Positions 17,446 to 26,215 of a stretch of DNA of 64,000 nt are shown piece after piece (positions within the stretch are counted from its first letter, which is position 1; each line of letters begins with the position of its first letter). The stretch spans positions 124,001 to 188,000 of the forward strand of contig NZ_VIKU02000004.1 of the NCBI RefSeq assembly GCF_009371985.2. Reading direction: 5' to 3'. The translations under genes were made by a program, and so were the position numbers. The DNA comes from Pelagihabitans pacificus (GTDB taxonomy: Bacteria > Bacteroidota > Bacteroidia > Flavobacteriales > Flavobacteriaceae). The notes beneath the pieces were generated by a model. That model made no database searches. It worked only from the letters and a program-made list of their open reading frames with translations, and was not told where the DNA came from.

Positions 17446-18610
17446 ACAAGCGGCCTCAGCATTTCTATGGATAGTATTTGTGGTGCCAACGGTTGCGCAG
17501 GATACCATTCCGCCCAAAAAAAAGGTCGACTCGATAGTGATTCCCACTATTCCCCCAAAACGGAAGGTTGATTCGGTAATCATCGATACCATGGCCATTG
17601 ATACGATGATCGTTGATACATTGGTGATCAGAAGAAAACAAGAACGTATCAAGAATTTTCAAAAGGATATAGTGACCTTGAATACAACGGTTATCTCGCT
17701 AAAAAAGACCCAACCTACCGATATTACCTATAGCAGATCTCAAATACCCAGTTTCTGGCAGAAGATCAACCTAGTGGGACTCAATTTTAGCGAAGCGGCC
17801 TTTGTAAATTGGAACGCCGGGGGCACCAACTCCATTTCCGCTTTGGCCAATGCCCGTTTCGAACGCAACTACAAGTTTCGGAACATTCAATGGGAGAATA
17901 TTCTAGAGATGCGATACGGCATCAACTTACAGGACAATCAAAGACTACGAAAATCGGATGATGCGATCCGTATAAGTTCCACCTTTGGGTACCGCCGTGA
18001 CACCATAAGCAATTGGTACTATTCGGCCAAGGCCAACTTCAACTCCCAGTTTTCCGATGGATTCAAATACCCCGACAGGGATACGCCGATTTCAAGACCG
18101 CTATCACCCGGCTATTTCTTTCTAGGTGCAGGGGCGAGCTATATTTCCAAGGAAAGGAGATTTAATCTGTATATTTCTCCCATTACCCAAAAAGCAACCT
18201 TGGTGCTAGACCAAGACTTGGCCGACAGGGGGGCCTTTGGTGTTCAAAAAGCGGTGTTGGACGCCGATGGCAATGTATTGCAGGAAGGAGAAAATGTTTT
18301 TTTGGAGCTTGGTTTTCTTATTACGAATAGTTGGGAATCCCAATTGTACAAAAATATGGGAGTGAAACACCGTTTAAACTTGTACACCGATTATTTGCGC
18401 AGCTTTGGAAATATCGACATTGACTGGGAATTGAACGTGGAACTTCGGGTGAATGAATTTATCGTCACCCAGATAGGAACGCACTTGATCTATGACGATG
18501 ATATTCTTTTCAATGAAGTTAAGAACGAAGAGGGAATTGTCATCGATCCCGGAGAACCGCGCTTACAGTTCAAACAGTTATTAGGGGTAGGAGTGTCCTA
18601 TAATTTCTAA
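17426..18610 (+). CDS. DUF3078 family outer-membrane/secreted protein
   Basis: 394 aa. A signal peptide (residues 1-24, ending VAQ) is followed by a low-complexity Pro/Lys/Val/Asp segment in which IPPKKKVDSI and IPPKRKVDSV repeat, then a run of DTM/DTL motifs. From about residue 105 it matches the flavobacterial DUF3078 pattern (FWQKINLVGLNFSEAAFVNW, then alternating strands ending LLGVGVSYNF), which looks like a beta-barrel with a terminal aromatic. It starts inside the dxs 3' end, so the two are translationally coupled. The functional link to isoprenoids is unknown. Confidence 0.8.
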   Translation: MPKSILKQAASAFLWIVFVVPTVAQDTIPPKKKVDSIVIPTIPPKRKVDSVIIDTMAIDTMIVDTLVIRRKQERIKNFQKDIVTLNTTVISLKKTQPTDITYSRSQIPSFWQKINLVGLNFSEAAFVNWNAGGTNSISALANARFERNYKFRNIQWENILEMRYGINLQDNQRLRKSDDAIRISSTFGYRRDTISNWYYSAKANFNSQFSDGFKYPDRDTPISRPLSPGYFFLGAGASYISKERRFNLYISPITQKATLVLDQDLADRGAFGVQKAVLDADGNVLQEGENVFLELGFLITNSWESQLYKNMGVKHRLNLYTDYLRSFGNIDIDWELNVELRVNEFIVTQIGTHLIYDDDILFNEVKNEEGIVIDPGEPRLQFKQLLGVGVSYNF

Positions 18611-18665
18611 TACAAGTATAGATTATAGGATAAAAATCAAGATAGTCAAAAGCCAAGAGGAAAGT

Positions 18666-20009
18666 CTAGAGTTGTTTCCCCATAATTTTGTTGTGAATAT
18701 GTACGGCTGCACTATCCGATAAACTAGCAACATAACAACAAGTATTTAAGAGGATGACGTAATTTGAGACCTCGGTTCTTTGATAGAAGTCGGGGAGGGT
18801 CTTGATTAGGAGTACGTCGTAATTCGAGGCCTTACCCTCCTTTTTGCGGATCAATGCACCGGTATAGACGTCCAAAATATCAGAAATGATTTTATACCCG
18901 GCAATCTCTTTTTCGATGACCTCCTGTGACTGGTAGATTTCTTTTGCACTTAACGAAATAATATCCTCTATTTGGGCCTTGTAGCTGCTGAGGCCCAATA
19001 GCGGAACATCAAAAGTTCCTTTCAGAATCGTTTCTTCGTTGTCAACGAAGATTTCGATGGCATCGTTGATCAAGGTATTAATGGCCAAGGCCCGTAAATA
19101 GCTCAGGCGATCTTCTTTGTAGGCAAGTGAGTTGTATTTTTTGGTATTGATGCGGTCTTTCACCAGTTTAATCAAATATTCCAACGCAAAATCCTCCGGG
19201 ATGAGGCCGAGATTGATACCATCTTCGAAGTCGATAATTGTATAGCAGATATCGTCGGCTGCCTCTACTAAAAAAGTAAGGGGATGTCGGGAAAATGAAA
19301 TGTCGTTGCCCGTTCTGGTTTGACGCAGTCCCAATTCTTCGGCCACTTCTATGAAGGCTTTTTTCTCTGACTGAAAAAACCCGAACTTCTTTTCGGAAAC
19401 CTGCTTTGTAGGCTTTTTAGGCAGTGATTCCTTGGGATATTTCATGAAAGCCCCTAAAGTGGCAAAGCTTAATCTAAGTCCGCCATCTACCCCTTCCCGG
19501 GATTCTGTCAAAAGCTTAAAACCGTTGGCATTCCCCTCAAAATCAATAATATCTTGATACTCTTTTTGGGATAAGACCGATTGGTATTGTTGTCCCATAC
19601 CTGTTTTAAAGTATTCTCCGATAGCCTTTTCACCACTATGCCCAAAGGGTGGGTTGCCAATGTCATGTGCGAGGGCGGCAGCGGCCACAATGGCTCCGAA
19701 ATCATTGAATCGATACCTGTGCACCTCCTTAAGATGGGGGTGTTTTTCAAGCAGTTTTTTTCCTGCACTACGGCCGAGACTGCGGCCTACTACGGAAACC
19801 TCAAGGCTGTGGGTCAATCGGGTATGCACGAAATCGGTCTTGGAAAGCGGAATCACCTGGGTCTTGTCTTGCAAGCTGCGGAAGGCCGATGAAAAAATGA
19901 TACGATCATAATCGACTTCAAAACCCAAACGGGTCTCGTCCTGTTCTTTTCTTAGGCGTTTGCGGGAGTCGCCATGTCGTTTTAAGGAAAGTAATTGTTC
20001 CCAGTCCAT
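18666..20009 (-). CDS. dgt: dGTP triphosphohydrolase (HD superfamily)
   Basis: 447 aa. Hydrolyses dGTP (or other dNTPs) to the nucleoside and tripolyphosphate, controlling dNTP pools. The N-terminus is family-like (RKRLRKEQDETRLGFEVDYDRI, then FRSLQDKTQV). The HD metal site is H67 (THSLEV) with H115-D116 (AHDIGNPPFGH), and ADDICYTIIDFEDG supplies the later Asp. The length is typical. Some relatives are dNTPases with broader specificity or phage-defence roles, but nothing in the neighbourhood suggests defence. Confidence 0.9.
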   Translation of the reverse strand: MDWEQLLSLKRHGDSRKRLRKEQDETRLGFEVDYDRIIFSSAFRSLQDKTQVIPLSKTDFVHTRLTHSLEVSVVGRSLGRSAGKKLLEKHPHLKEVHRYRFNDFGAIVAAAALAHDIGNPPFGHSGEKAIGEYFKTGMGQQYQSVLSQKEYQDIIDFEGNANGFKLLTESREGVDGGLRLSFATLGAFMKYPKESLPKKPTKQVSEKKFGFFQSEKKAFIEVAEELGLRQTRTGNDISFSRHPLTFLVEAADDICYTIIDFEDGINLGLIPEDFALEYLIKLVKDRINTKKYNSLAYKEDRLSYLRALAINTLINDAIEIFVDNEETILKGTFDVPLLGLSSYKAQIEDIISLSAKEIYQSQEVIEKEIAGYKIISDILDVYTGALIRKKEGKASNYDVLLIKTLPDFYQRTEVSNYVILLNTCCYVASLSDSAAVHIHNKIMGKQL

Positions 20010-20174
20010 AGAGTATTCTTAAAAGGGGGCAAGATACATTATTTTCGATATTGACACTTGGTATTGCCCTTGATCAGTAACCATTAAATAACCTTAAAAA
20101 TACCGACTGTTAATCTCGGCGTAACCATAACTTAACCTCTGACATTTTTCTTTGCAAAAGAAAACGAACATTGA

Positions 20175-20564
20175 ATGCAAAATATTTTCCTTTTAGTAGT
20201 ACTGGTTTTTTCACTTTCGCTTTACTCCCAGAATAAAGGAGTAATCAAAGGCAACATTATCGATTTGGAGGCGAACGGAGAGCCCATGTTGTTCGCAAAT
20301 GTCCAAATTAAAAACACCGATTGGGCTACACAAACTAATTTTAATGGAAACTTTGAGCTGAGTGGTATAGAGGTAGGGGAATATGTTTTAGAGGTTAACT
20401 TTTTGGGCTACGAAACATTGGAAGTACCTGTAAACGTGACCGAAGACCAAATTACAAGGGTAGACAAGGGAATGACGGCGAAAACACTCAGTATGGTGGA
20501 ACTCACCCAAAAGAATTCAAAAGCAGTAACAACGGCTGTGGCCAGTATCGAAAAAGAGGAATAG
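20175..20564 (+). CDS. Secreted carboxypeptidase-like regulatory-domain protein
   Basis: 129 aa. A signal peptide (residues 1-18, ending LYS) is followed by a single CarboxypepD_reg-like beta-sandwich: GVIKGNIIDLEANGEPMLFA, NFNGNFELSGIEVGEYVLEV, NFLGYETLEVPV. This domain is the usual N-terminal extension of SusC/TonB-dependent receptors and of many surface proteins. Here it stands alone, ending in a short Ser/Lys/Val-rich tail with no plug or barrel. It may be a free-standing surface or periplasmic protein, or a remnant of a receptor gene. A strong bidirectional terminator follows. Confidence 0.75.
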   Translation: MQNIFLLVVLVFSLSLYSQNKGVIKGNIIDLEANGEPMLFANVQIKNTDWATQTNFNGNFELSGIEVGEYVLEVNFLGYETLEVPVNVTEDQITRVDKGMTAKTLSMVELTQKNSKAVTTAVASIEKEE

Positions 20565-20589
20565 CTACGTAACGAAACCGCAATTAATG

Positions 20590-20626
20590 AAAAAAGGGGG
20601 CCGTGCTTGACATGGCCCCCTTTTTT
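20590..20626. terminator. Bidirectional terminator
   Basis: AAAAAAGGGGGCC pairs with GGCCCCCTTTTTT around a short loop, giving an A-run on the left and a T-run on the right. It would serve both the gene ending at 20564 (+) and the gene ending at 20648 (-). Confidence 0.8.
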
Positions 20627-20647
20627 AAGGTATAAATGCTTTTTACA

Positions 20648-21007
20648 TTAATCCTTGACTACCACTCCCGACTTATTCTTGGTGTCTACTACGCTGGCAA
20701 TGGCATTATCCTTAAATTCTACTTCCTTCATATTTCCATCGGCCCAGAAGAACCATTTTCCGGTTCGCTGTCCTTTATAATAGGTGCCTAATGAAGTTTT
20801 CTCCCCTGCCTCATTATAGCTGATCCATTCACCATGAAGTTTTCCTGCTAAATCAAAAGTCCCTTCCTGACTCACCTCACCATTGTCGTGATAATAGACA
20901 ACCTCTATCAAATTGGTGTCCTTGTTCAAGGTTGCTTTCTTTTCTTTCTGTGCATAGCCTACGATAGTGGCGAATAAAAAGACCAAAAGTAATACTGTAT
21001 TTTTCAT
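20648..21007 (-). CDS. Secreted MORN-variant (YwqK-like) repeat protein
   Basis: 119 aa. A signal peptide (residues 1-19, ending GYAQ) precedes three or more MORN_2-type repeats of the form G-x-W/Y-x-x-Y-x-x-G (YYHDNGEVSQEGTF, GEWISYNEAGEKTSLGTYY, GKWFFWADGNMKEVEF). Proteins of this type in Bacteroidetes are often labelled YwqK-family antitoxin components. There is no toxin gene beside it and it is exported, so that label should not be taken as function. TTTACA repeats lie around its promoter. Confidence 0.75.
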   Translation of the reverse strand: MKNTVLLLVFLFATIVGYAQKEKKATLNKDTNLIEVVYYHDNGEVSQEGTFDLAGKLHGEWISYNEAGEKTSLGTYYKGQRTGKWFFWADGNMKEVEFKDNAIASVVDTKNKSGVVVKD

Positions 21008-21363
21008 GAGGAATTATTTTTAACTGGTGTAAAGATAATAAAATTTACACTAAAAAAACTATTTGTTTACATTAAATTTACATTAGAAACGCTCCGATTG
21101 TATTTTTATTGTATCATAAACCTTATTTTTTCGAAGAAAACGGAGATTGGACGGATAGGTTTTGCTTCGTTGATGCCAAAAATTGCGTTTAGCATAACTA
21201 AACGTCGTACAGTTGCTGGAAAAGAAATCCCTAACCTTTGAAAAACAGGGTGTTTGGGCCAATGAAGGATAATTAAGAAACATTTTACCCATGTACTTTT
21301 CATAACCTTAACTTAACATATTTGATAAATTATAATGGCACTTTTGTGCTTATTTGGATTTGA
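21008..21363. other. 356-base intergenic region with TTTACA repeats
   Basis: It separates divergent genes. GTGTAAA (21027-21033) and TTTACAC (21044-21050) form an inverted repeat with a 10-base spacer, overlapping a minus-strand TATCTTTA box (21030-21037). Two direct copies of TTTACATTA follow within about 40 bases. The right half contains only poor open frames and presumably the promoter of the PiT gene. I see no gene in it. Confidence 0.4.
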
Positions 21364-23607
21364 ATGGGCGAAAACCTTTACTTGTTTATGATCGTCGCAT
21401 TGGCGGTTTTAGCTATTACCGACTTAGTGGTAGGGGTTAGTAATGATGCCGTCAACTTTCTCAACTCCGCAATCGGCTCCAAGGCAATTTCGTTTCGAAC
21501 AATCATGATAGTTGCCAGCGTGGGCATCGCTTTTGGGGCAATATCTTCCAGCGGCATGATGGAAGTTGCAAGAAAAGGTATTTTTAATCCGGGTGAATTC
21601 GTGTTTGCAGAGATTATGATTGTCTTTATGGCCGTTATGATTACCGATATTCTGCTCCTGGATTTTTTTAATACCCTCGGAATGCCCACTTCAACTACGG
21701 TATCGATTGTATTCGAGTTGTTGGGTGCCGCGGTGGCCATATCGCTTGTCAAGATTTTCGATTTGGGAGGAGGTTTCACCGAATTATCCCAATACATCAA
21801 TACCGAAAAAGCGACCGAGATTATACTTGGAATATTGTTATCGGTAGTCGTGGCCTTTAGTGTGGGTGCGCTGGTACAGTATGTTAGCCGCGTATTGATT
21901 TCTTTCAAATTTGAACAAAAACCCAAATGGATCGGTGCGATATTCGGAGGTTTTGCGATTACGGCGATCATCTATTTCATTTTGGTAAAAGGTCTGAAAA
22001 GTGCGTTGATTTTAACTGGAGGGATGAATGAGTTTATTGCACAAAACCAGCTGCTATTCTTGGCAGGTAATTTTCTGGTTTGGACCGTACTCTCTTGGGC
22101 CGTAACAACATTACTTAATAGTAATATATATAAGATAATCATTGTATTAGGCACTTTTGCGTTGGCGATGGCATTTGCCGGGAATGATTTGGTCAATTTT
22201 ATCGGGGTACCGTTGGCGGCCTTGGAAGCATTTAATTCATGGAATGCCTCTGGCACATCGGCGGCCGACTTCACCATGGAAGGCCTTTCCCAAGCGGTAC
22301 AGACCCCTACCTACCTTCTGCTGGCTTCCGGTGTCGTTATGGTCGTAACCCTTTGGTTTTCCTCCAAGGCTAAGGCAGTGGTCAAAACTAGTGTGGATCT
22401 TTCCCGTCAAGATGAGGGGGAGGAGCGCTTTAGCCCAAATTTTCTGTCTCGGCAAATTGTAAAATACACCATTAAGGCCTCGGAGAATTTGGCAGGAATT
22501 ATCCCAATATCCCTAGCTCGGAAAATAGATGCACAGTTCGAAAAACCATATGTGTACGTTCCTAAAAGTCAGGTACAGGACCTACCGGCGTTCGATTTGG
22601 TAAGGGCCTCGGTAAATTTGATGGTAGCTAGCGTACTTATTTCCTTGGCAACCAGCATGAAGTTGCCTTTGTCTACCACCTACGTCACTTTTATGGTTGC
22701 CATGGGAACCTCCCTAGCCGATAGGGCATGGGGTCCTGAAAGTGCCGTATACAGAGTGGCTGGGGTGTTGAATGTCATTGGCGGATGGTTTTTTACGGCA
22801 CTTAGTGCATTCACCGCTGCAGCGGTTATTGCCTACATCATTCACCTGGGTGGTTTTGTGGCCATCGTTCTTTTATTGGTGGTAGCCTTTCTACTGATTG
22901 GCAAAAACTACTTGTCCCATAACAAAAAAGTAAAGGAAACCAAACTGGAGGAAAGATTGCAGAAGGCGGAGAGCAATTCGATTATCGGTGTCATGGAGGA
23001 AAGCTCCTCCAACATTTCAATGGCGATTCGAAGAGCCAATAAAATATATACCCAAACCATTGACGGACTTGCAAAACACGATGCAGATCGTTTAAAAAAG
23101 AGTCGAAGAGGCATTCAAAAATTAAACAACGAAGTCGAAGAACTTCGCGATAATATTTTCTATTTCATCAAGAACCTCGACGATTCCAGTGTGGGCACGA
23201 GTAACTTCTATATTAAGGCACTTAGTTATTTGCAAGATATGACGCAGTCTTTGGAATATATTTCAAAGGCTAGTTATAAGCACGTGAACAACAATCATAA
23301 AAAACTTCGATTCAATCAAATAAAAGACCTCAAAGAGACCGATGGGTTTATAGGGGAATTTTTTGGTGAGATCGAAGTGCTCTTCGGCGAGAAAGACTTT
23401 TCGCGTCTAACACAATTGATAACCGATAACCAAGACCTTTTCGGAAAGGTAGAGCAGAAAATTCAGAAACAGGTAGAACGTACCCGATCTGATGAGTCGA
23501 GCCCAAAAAATACGGCGCTGTATTTTAGCCTGTTATTGGAAACCAAAGATCTTTTGGTAGCCATCATGAATCTGTTGGAAATCTATAACGAATATGCCGA
23601 GGCATAG
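21364..23607 (+). CDS. PiT-family inorganic phosphate transporter with C-terminal PhoU-like domain
   Basis: 747 aa. The two inverted PHO4/PiT halves are recognisable by VGVSNDAVNFLNSAIGSK in the first and FAGNDLVNFIGVPLAALEAF in the second. There are also TLGMPTSTTVSIVFE and KLPLSTTYVTFMVAMGTSLA segments, and about ten or more transmembrane helices. The last 220 residues are a soluble helical bundle (from about 530) resembling PhoU: MEESSSNISMAIRRANKIY, EELRDNIFYFIKNLDD. It imports phosphate by cation coupling. The next gene, convergent and 5 bases away, encodes an unrelated Na/phosphate transporter that also carries a PhoU-like tail. Confidence 0.92.
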   Translation: MGENLYLFMIVALAVLAITDLVVGVSNDAVNFLNSAIGSKAISFRTIMIVASVGIAFGAISSSGMMEVARKGIFNPGEFVFAEIMIVFMAVMITDILLLDFFNTLGMPTSTTVSIVFELLGAAVAISLVKIFDLGGGFTELSQYINTEKATEIILGILLSVVVAFSVGALVQYVSRVLISFKFEQKPKWIGAIFGGFAITAIIYFILVKGLKSALILTGGMNEFIAQNQLLFLAGNFLVWTVLSWAVTTLLNSNIYKIIIVLGTFALAMAFAGNDLVNFIGVPLAALEAFNSWNASGTSAADFTMEGLSQAVQTPTYLLLASGVVMVVTLWFSSKAKAVVKTSVDLSRQDEGEERFSPNFLSRQIVKYTIKASENLAGIIPISLARKIDAQFEKPYVYVPKSQVQDLPAFDLVRASVNLMVASVLISLATSMKLPLSTTYVTFMVAMGTSLADRAWGPESAVYRVAGVLNVIGGWFFTALSAFTAAAVIAYIIHLGGFVAIVLLLVVAFLLIGKNYLSHNKKVKETKLEERLQKAESNSIIGVMEESSSNISMAIRRANKIYTQTIDGLAKHDADRLKKSRRGIQKLNNEVEELRDNIFYFIKNLDDSSVGTSNFYIKALSYLQDMTQSLEYISKASYKHVNNNHKKLRFNQIKDLKETDGFIGEFFGEIEVLFGEKDFSRLTQLITDNQDLFGKVEQKIQKQVERTRSDESSPKNTALYFSLLLETKDLLVAIMNLLEIYNEYAEA

Positions 23608-23612
23608 TATTA

Positions 23613-25385
23613 TTAAGCCGTGGTAACGGTAGTCTTCGTTTCGTTTTCACTTTCTAAAAGCAAATCTTTCTTGAGATATAAAAGTTCCGCTACCGTGATG
23701 AGGTTGTCAATAATGTCGTTTACGTGATCATTGTCATTTACTAGGGAAGAAGCCATGTCTACGGTAATCAGATTTCCCCTGATCAGTTTATCGATGCGCA
23801 GGTTTCCCCTGACCTTTTTATTCTCGATATCCTCCTTAATGCCCATTATTTTTTGATAGTGTTTTTCACTGTCATCCGAAGTTCTGAAAAGATGGATTAT
23901 TCGAAGTATTCTAACCACCTTCTTGCGAAAGCGATCATATTCCTTGCTGATATGCCTATTGTCAGACGCTAAGTATTTGGAAATATTTCGGCTTAAATCC
24001 CCCACATCCTTTATGATTTGTACCATTTTTCGATTGGCGACCTTTAGTTCCAAAATACGGTCATTCTGTTCTTTACTAATTGGGAGCGTACTTTGCGCCG
24101 TAGAGGCGTAACGTATGATTTCGCCATAAATCGTTTTTACCTTGGTCAAATAGAGTTGTCGTACATCTATTTCTAGTGGCTCTTTTGATTTTGCGACCAC
24201 CATTTTCGGCTTGATATCGGACAAGATATCGGCCCTATGAATATTCAATGCATGGGTTACGATTTCAAAAACCGCGTGTTCGTACAAATACTTTGATTCT
24301 TTCAGGAGTGATGCTATGGCGGTCTCAGGATAACGAAGAATTTTCTCGTTCAGAAATTTTGGTTCTTCTACAGGCTTTTGGTCAACCAGTTTTACCGCCA
24401 CCATTTTTTCAACGAGCTTTGCTATTGGTTTGATAAACCACAGCAATAAAAAAGTGTTCAAAACATTAAAAATAGTGTGGAAAAGTGAGATGGCAACAGG
24501 GATAGCGGCTGCATTCGTGAAAGGAGATTCCGATCCCAAGCTAAGTACCAACCAATTGACCATTCTTAAAAATGGATAAAAAAGAATCAGCATCCAAAGT
24601 ACGCCGATTACATTGAAGACAAGATGTGCCCTGGCTGTCCTTTTGGCGTGGTAATTGGCGACGAGTGCCGCAATATTGGCCGTAATCGTGGTGCCAATAT
24701 TTTCCCCCAACACCATGGCGGCAGCCATTTCGAACGGTATCCACCCTTGAGCGGTCATAATCAGTGTCAATGCCATGGTCGCACTTGAGGATTGAATGAC
24801 CAATGTTAAAACGGTGCCTATCAATAAAAAAAGGAGTACGGACCAAAACCCTAAATCGGTATACCGCCTCAAAAACTCAAGTATTTCCGGATTATCATTG
24901 ATATTGGGCATCGCTTCCTTCAAGAACTGTAATCCGATAAAGAGTATGGCGAATCCGATAATAAACCCACCCCAGTTTTTAAGGTGCTCTTTTTTGGCGA
25001 ATGTAAAGGCGAAACCAAAACCAACAAGGGGCAGCGCGATGGCACTCATACTTACTTTGAAGCCAAGGATAGTGATCAACCATGCCGTGATAGTAGTACC
25101 AATATTGGCTCCCATAATTACACTAATCGATTCGGTTAGTGTCAAAAGTGAGGCATTTGAAAAACTCACGACCATCAAAGTAGTGGCCGAAGAAGATTGA
25201 ATGATAGCGGTGATCAAAAATCCGGTGGTAACCCCAAGGAATCGGTTGGAGGTCATGGTGGCCAATATGGATCGCATTTTTTTCCCCGCTAGGCTCATAA
25301 GTGCGTCGCTCATCACCTTCATTCCAAATAGAAATAACCCTAAAGAACCAAGTAAGCGAAGTATGTCGGTAAAACCGTATTCCAT
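23613..25385 (-). CDS. Na+/phosphate cotransporter (NptA/YjbB family) with PhoU-like domain
   Basis: 590 aa. Two internally repeated membrane halves each carry the family's QSSSAT signature (QSSSATTLMVVSF near residue 63 and QSSSATMALTLIM near 200), with GANIGTTITAW and GENIGTTITANI after them. From about residue 370 the protein is a PhoU-like helical bundle. It lies tail-to-tail with a PiT transporter, with no room for a terminator between, so the two transcripts probably overlap at their 3' ends. Direction of transport (uptake or efflux) is not settled for this family. Confidence 0.92.
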   Translation of the reverse strand: MEYGFTDILRLLGSLGLFLFGMKVMSDALMSLAGKKMRSILATMTSNRFLGVTTGFLITAIIQSSSATTLMVVSFSNASLLTLTESISVIMGANIGTTITAWLITILGFKVSMSAIALPLVGFGFAFTFAKKEHLKNWGGFIIGFAILFIGLQFLKEAMPNINDNPEILEFLRRYTDLGFWSVLLFLLIGTVLTLVIQSSSATMALTLIMTAQGWIPFEMAAAMVLGENIGTTITANIAALVANYHAKRTARAHLVFNVIGVLWMLILFYPFLRMVNWLVLSLGSESPFTNAAAIPVAISLFHTIFNVLNTFLLLWFIKPIAKLVEKMVAVKLVDQKPVEEPKFLNEKILRYPETAIASLLKESKYLYEHAVFEIVTHALNIHRADILSDIKPKMVVAKSKEPLEIDVRQLYLTKVKTIYGEIIRYASTAQSTLPISKEQNDRILELKVANRKMVQIIKDVGDLSRNISKYLASDNRHISKEYDRFRKKVVRILRIIHLFRTSDDSEKHYQKIMGIKEDIENKKVRGNLRIDKLIRGNLITVDMASSLVNDNDHVNDIIDNLITVAELLYLKKDLLLESENETKTTVTTA

Positions 25386-25484
25386 TTTAGGATTGGCCGT
25401 TCTTTATAAATAGTGTTAACAGTTGTTCAATTTAAAGTAAATTAGACAATAAGGAGTATCTTTTGAAAAAATAGATTACAAATA

Positions 25485-26201
25485 ATGAAATATATAATTA
25501 TCATCTTATGGGCTCTTTATTTCGTTAAGACATCAGCCCAGCAAATCTCCGGTACTGAACTTTTGGAGAGGGCCATCCAGTATCACGACCCGAACAATGA
25601 GTGGATTTCGTTTCAAGGAATCCTATCAATTACGATGAAAACGCCTGACCAAAAAGAAAGGATCAGTGATATCGTCATCGACCTTCCCAAACAATATTTC
25701 AAACTTACTGCTATCAAAGAGGGGGTGCGATTGGACCAAACCTTAGATAAAGGGAAGTGCACGTTGGCTCTTAACGGTAGTAGCACATTTTCCGATGAGG
25801 ATGCAAAAACACATCGTTTGACCTGTGAACGGGCGAATATGATGAAAGACTATTATACCTATCTCTATGGCCTTCCTATGAAACTTAAAGATCCTGGAAC
25901 CATCATTGACCCAAACGTACAGACCAAAATATTTAAGGATAAAGAATACCTAGTACTGAAAGTAAGCTATGATGAAGAGGTTGGGAAAGACACCTGGTAT
26001 TTTTATTTCGACCCTGGGACCTATGCCATGGAGGGCTATCAATTTTTCCATGACGAATCAAAAAACGACGGGGAATACATAGTATTGGATGGCATCGAGG
26101 AAGTCTCAACTATTAAAATGCCCAAGACACGAGCATGGTATTTCAATAAAGATAACACCTATTTGGGTACCGATGTACTCACTAAGGGTACTTCCCTTTG
26201 A
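25485..26201 (+). CDS. DUF6503-type secreted protein
   Basis: 238 aa with a signal peptide (residues 1-18, ending SAQ). The body (LLERAIQYHDPNNEWISFQG, followed by beta-strands with SDIVIDLPKQYFKL and GKDTWYFYFDPGTYAMEGYQF) resembles the flavobacterial DUF6503 proteins with a LolA-like half-barrel. It probably binds a lipid or lipoprotein in the periplasm. Function is unproven. A TATCTTTT box at 25457-25464 is a plausible promoter. It is convergent with the next gene, 14 bases away. Confidence 0.7.
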   Translation: MKYIIIILWALYFVKTSAQQISGTELLERAIQYHDPNNEWISFQGILSITMKTPDQKERISDIVIDLPKQYFKLTAIKEGVRLDQTLDKGKCTLALNGSSTFSDEDAKTHRLTCERANMMKDYYTYLYGLPMKLKDPGTIIDPNVQTKIFKDKEYLVLKVSYDEEVGKDTWYFYFDPGTYAMEGYQFFHDESKNDGEYIVLDGIEEVSTIKMPKTRAWYFNKDNTYLGTDVLTKGTSL

Positions 26202-26215
26202 AGCTGATTCAAAAT

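Noticed and set aside
18666-20009. Dgt as a phage-defence dNTPase
   Set aside because: The gene is flanked by housekeeping genes, with no other defence component or mobile element in the window.
20648-21007. Toxin-antitoxin reading of the MORN-repeat (YwqK-like) protein
   Set aside because: It has a signal peptide and no toxin gene nearby; the database-style 'antitoxin' label is not supported here.
21083-21303. Two overlapping minus-strand frames (69 and 65 codons) left of the PiT gene
   Set aside because: They overlap in different phases, lack domains and occupy the region that should hold the PiT promoter.
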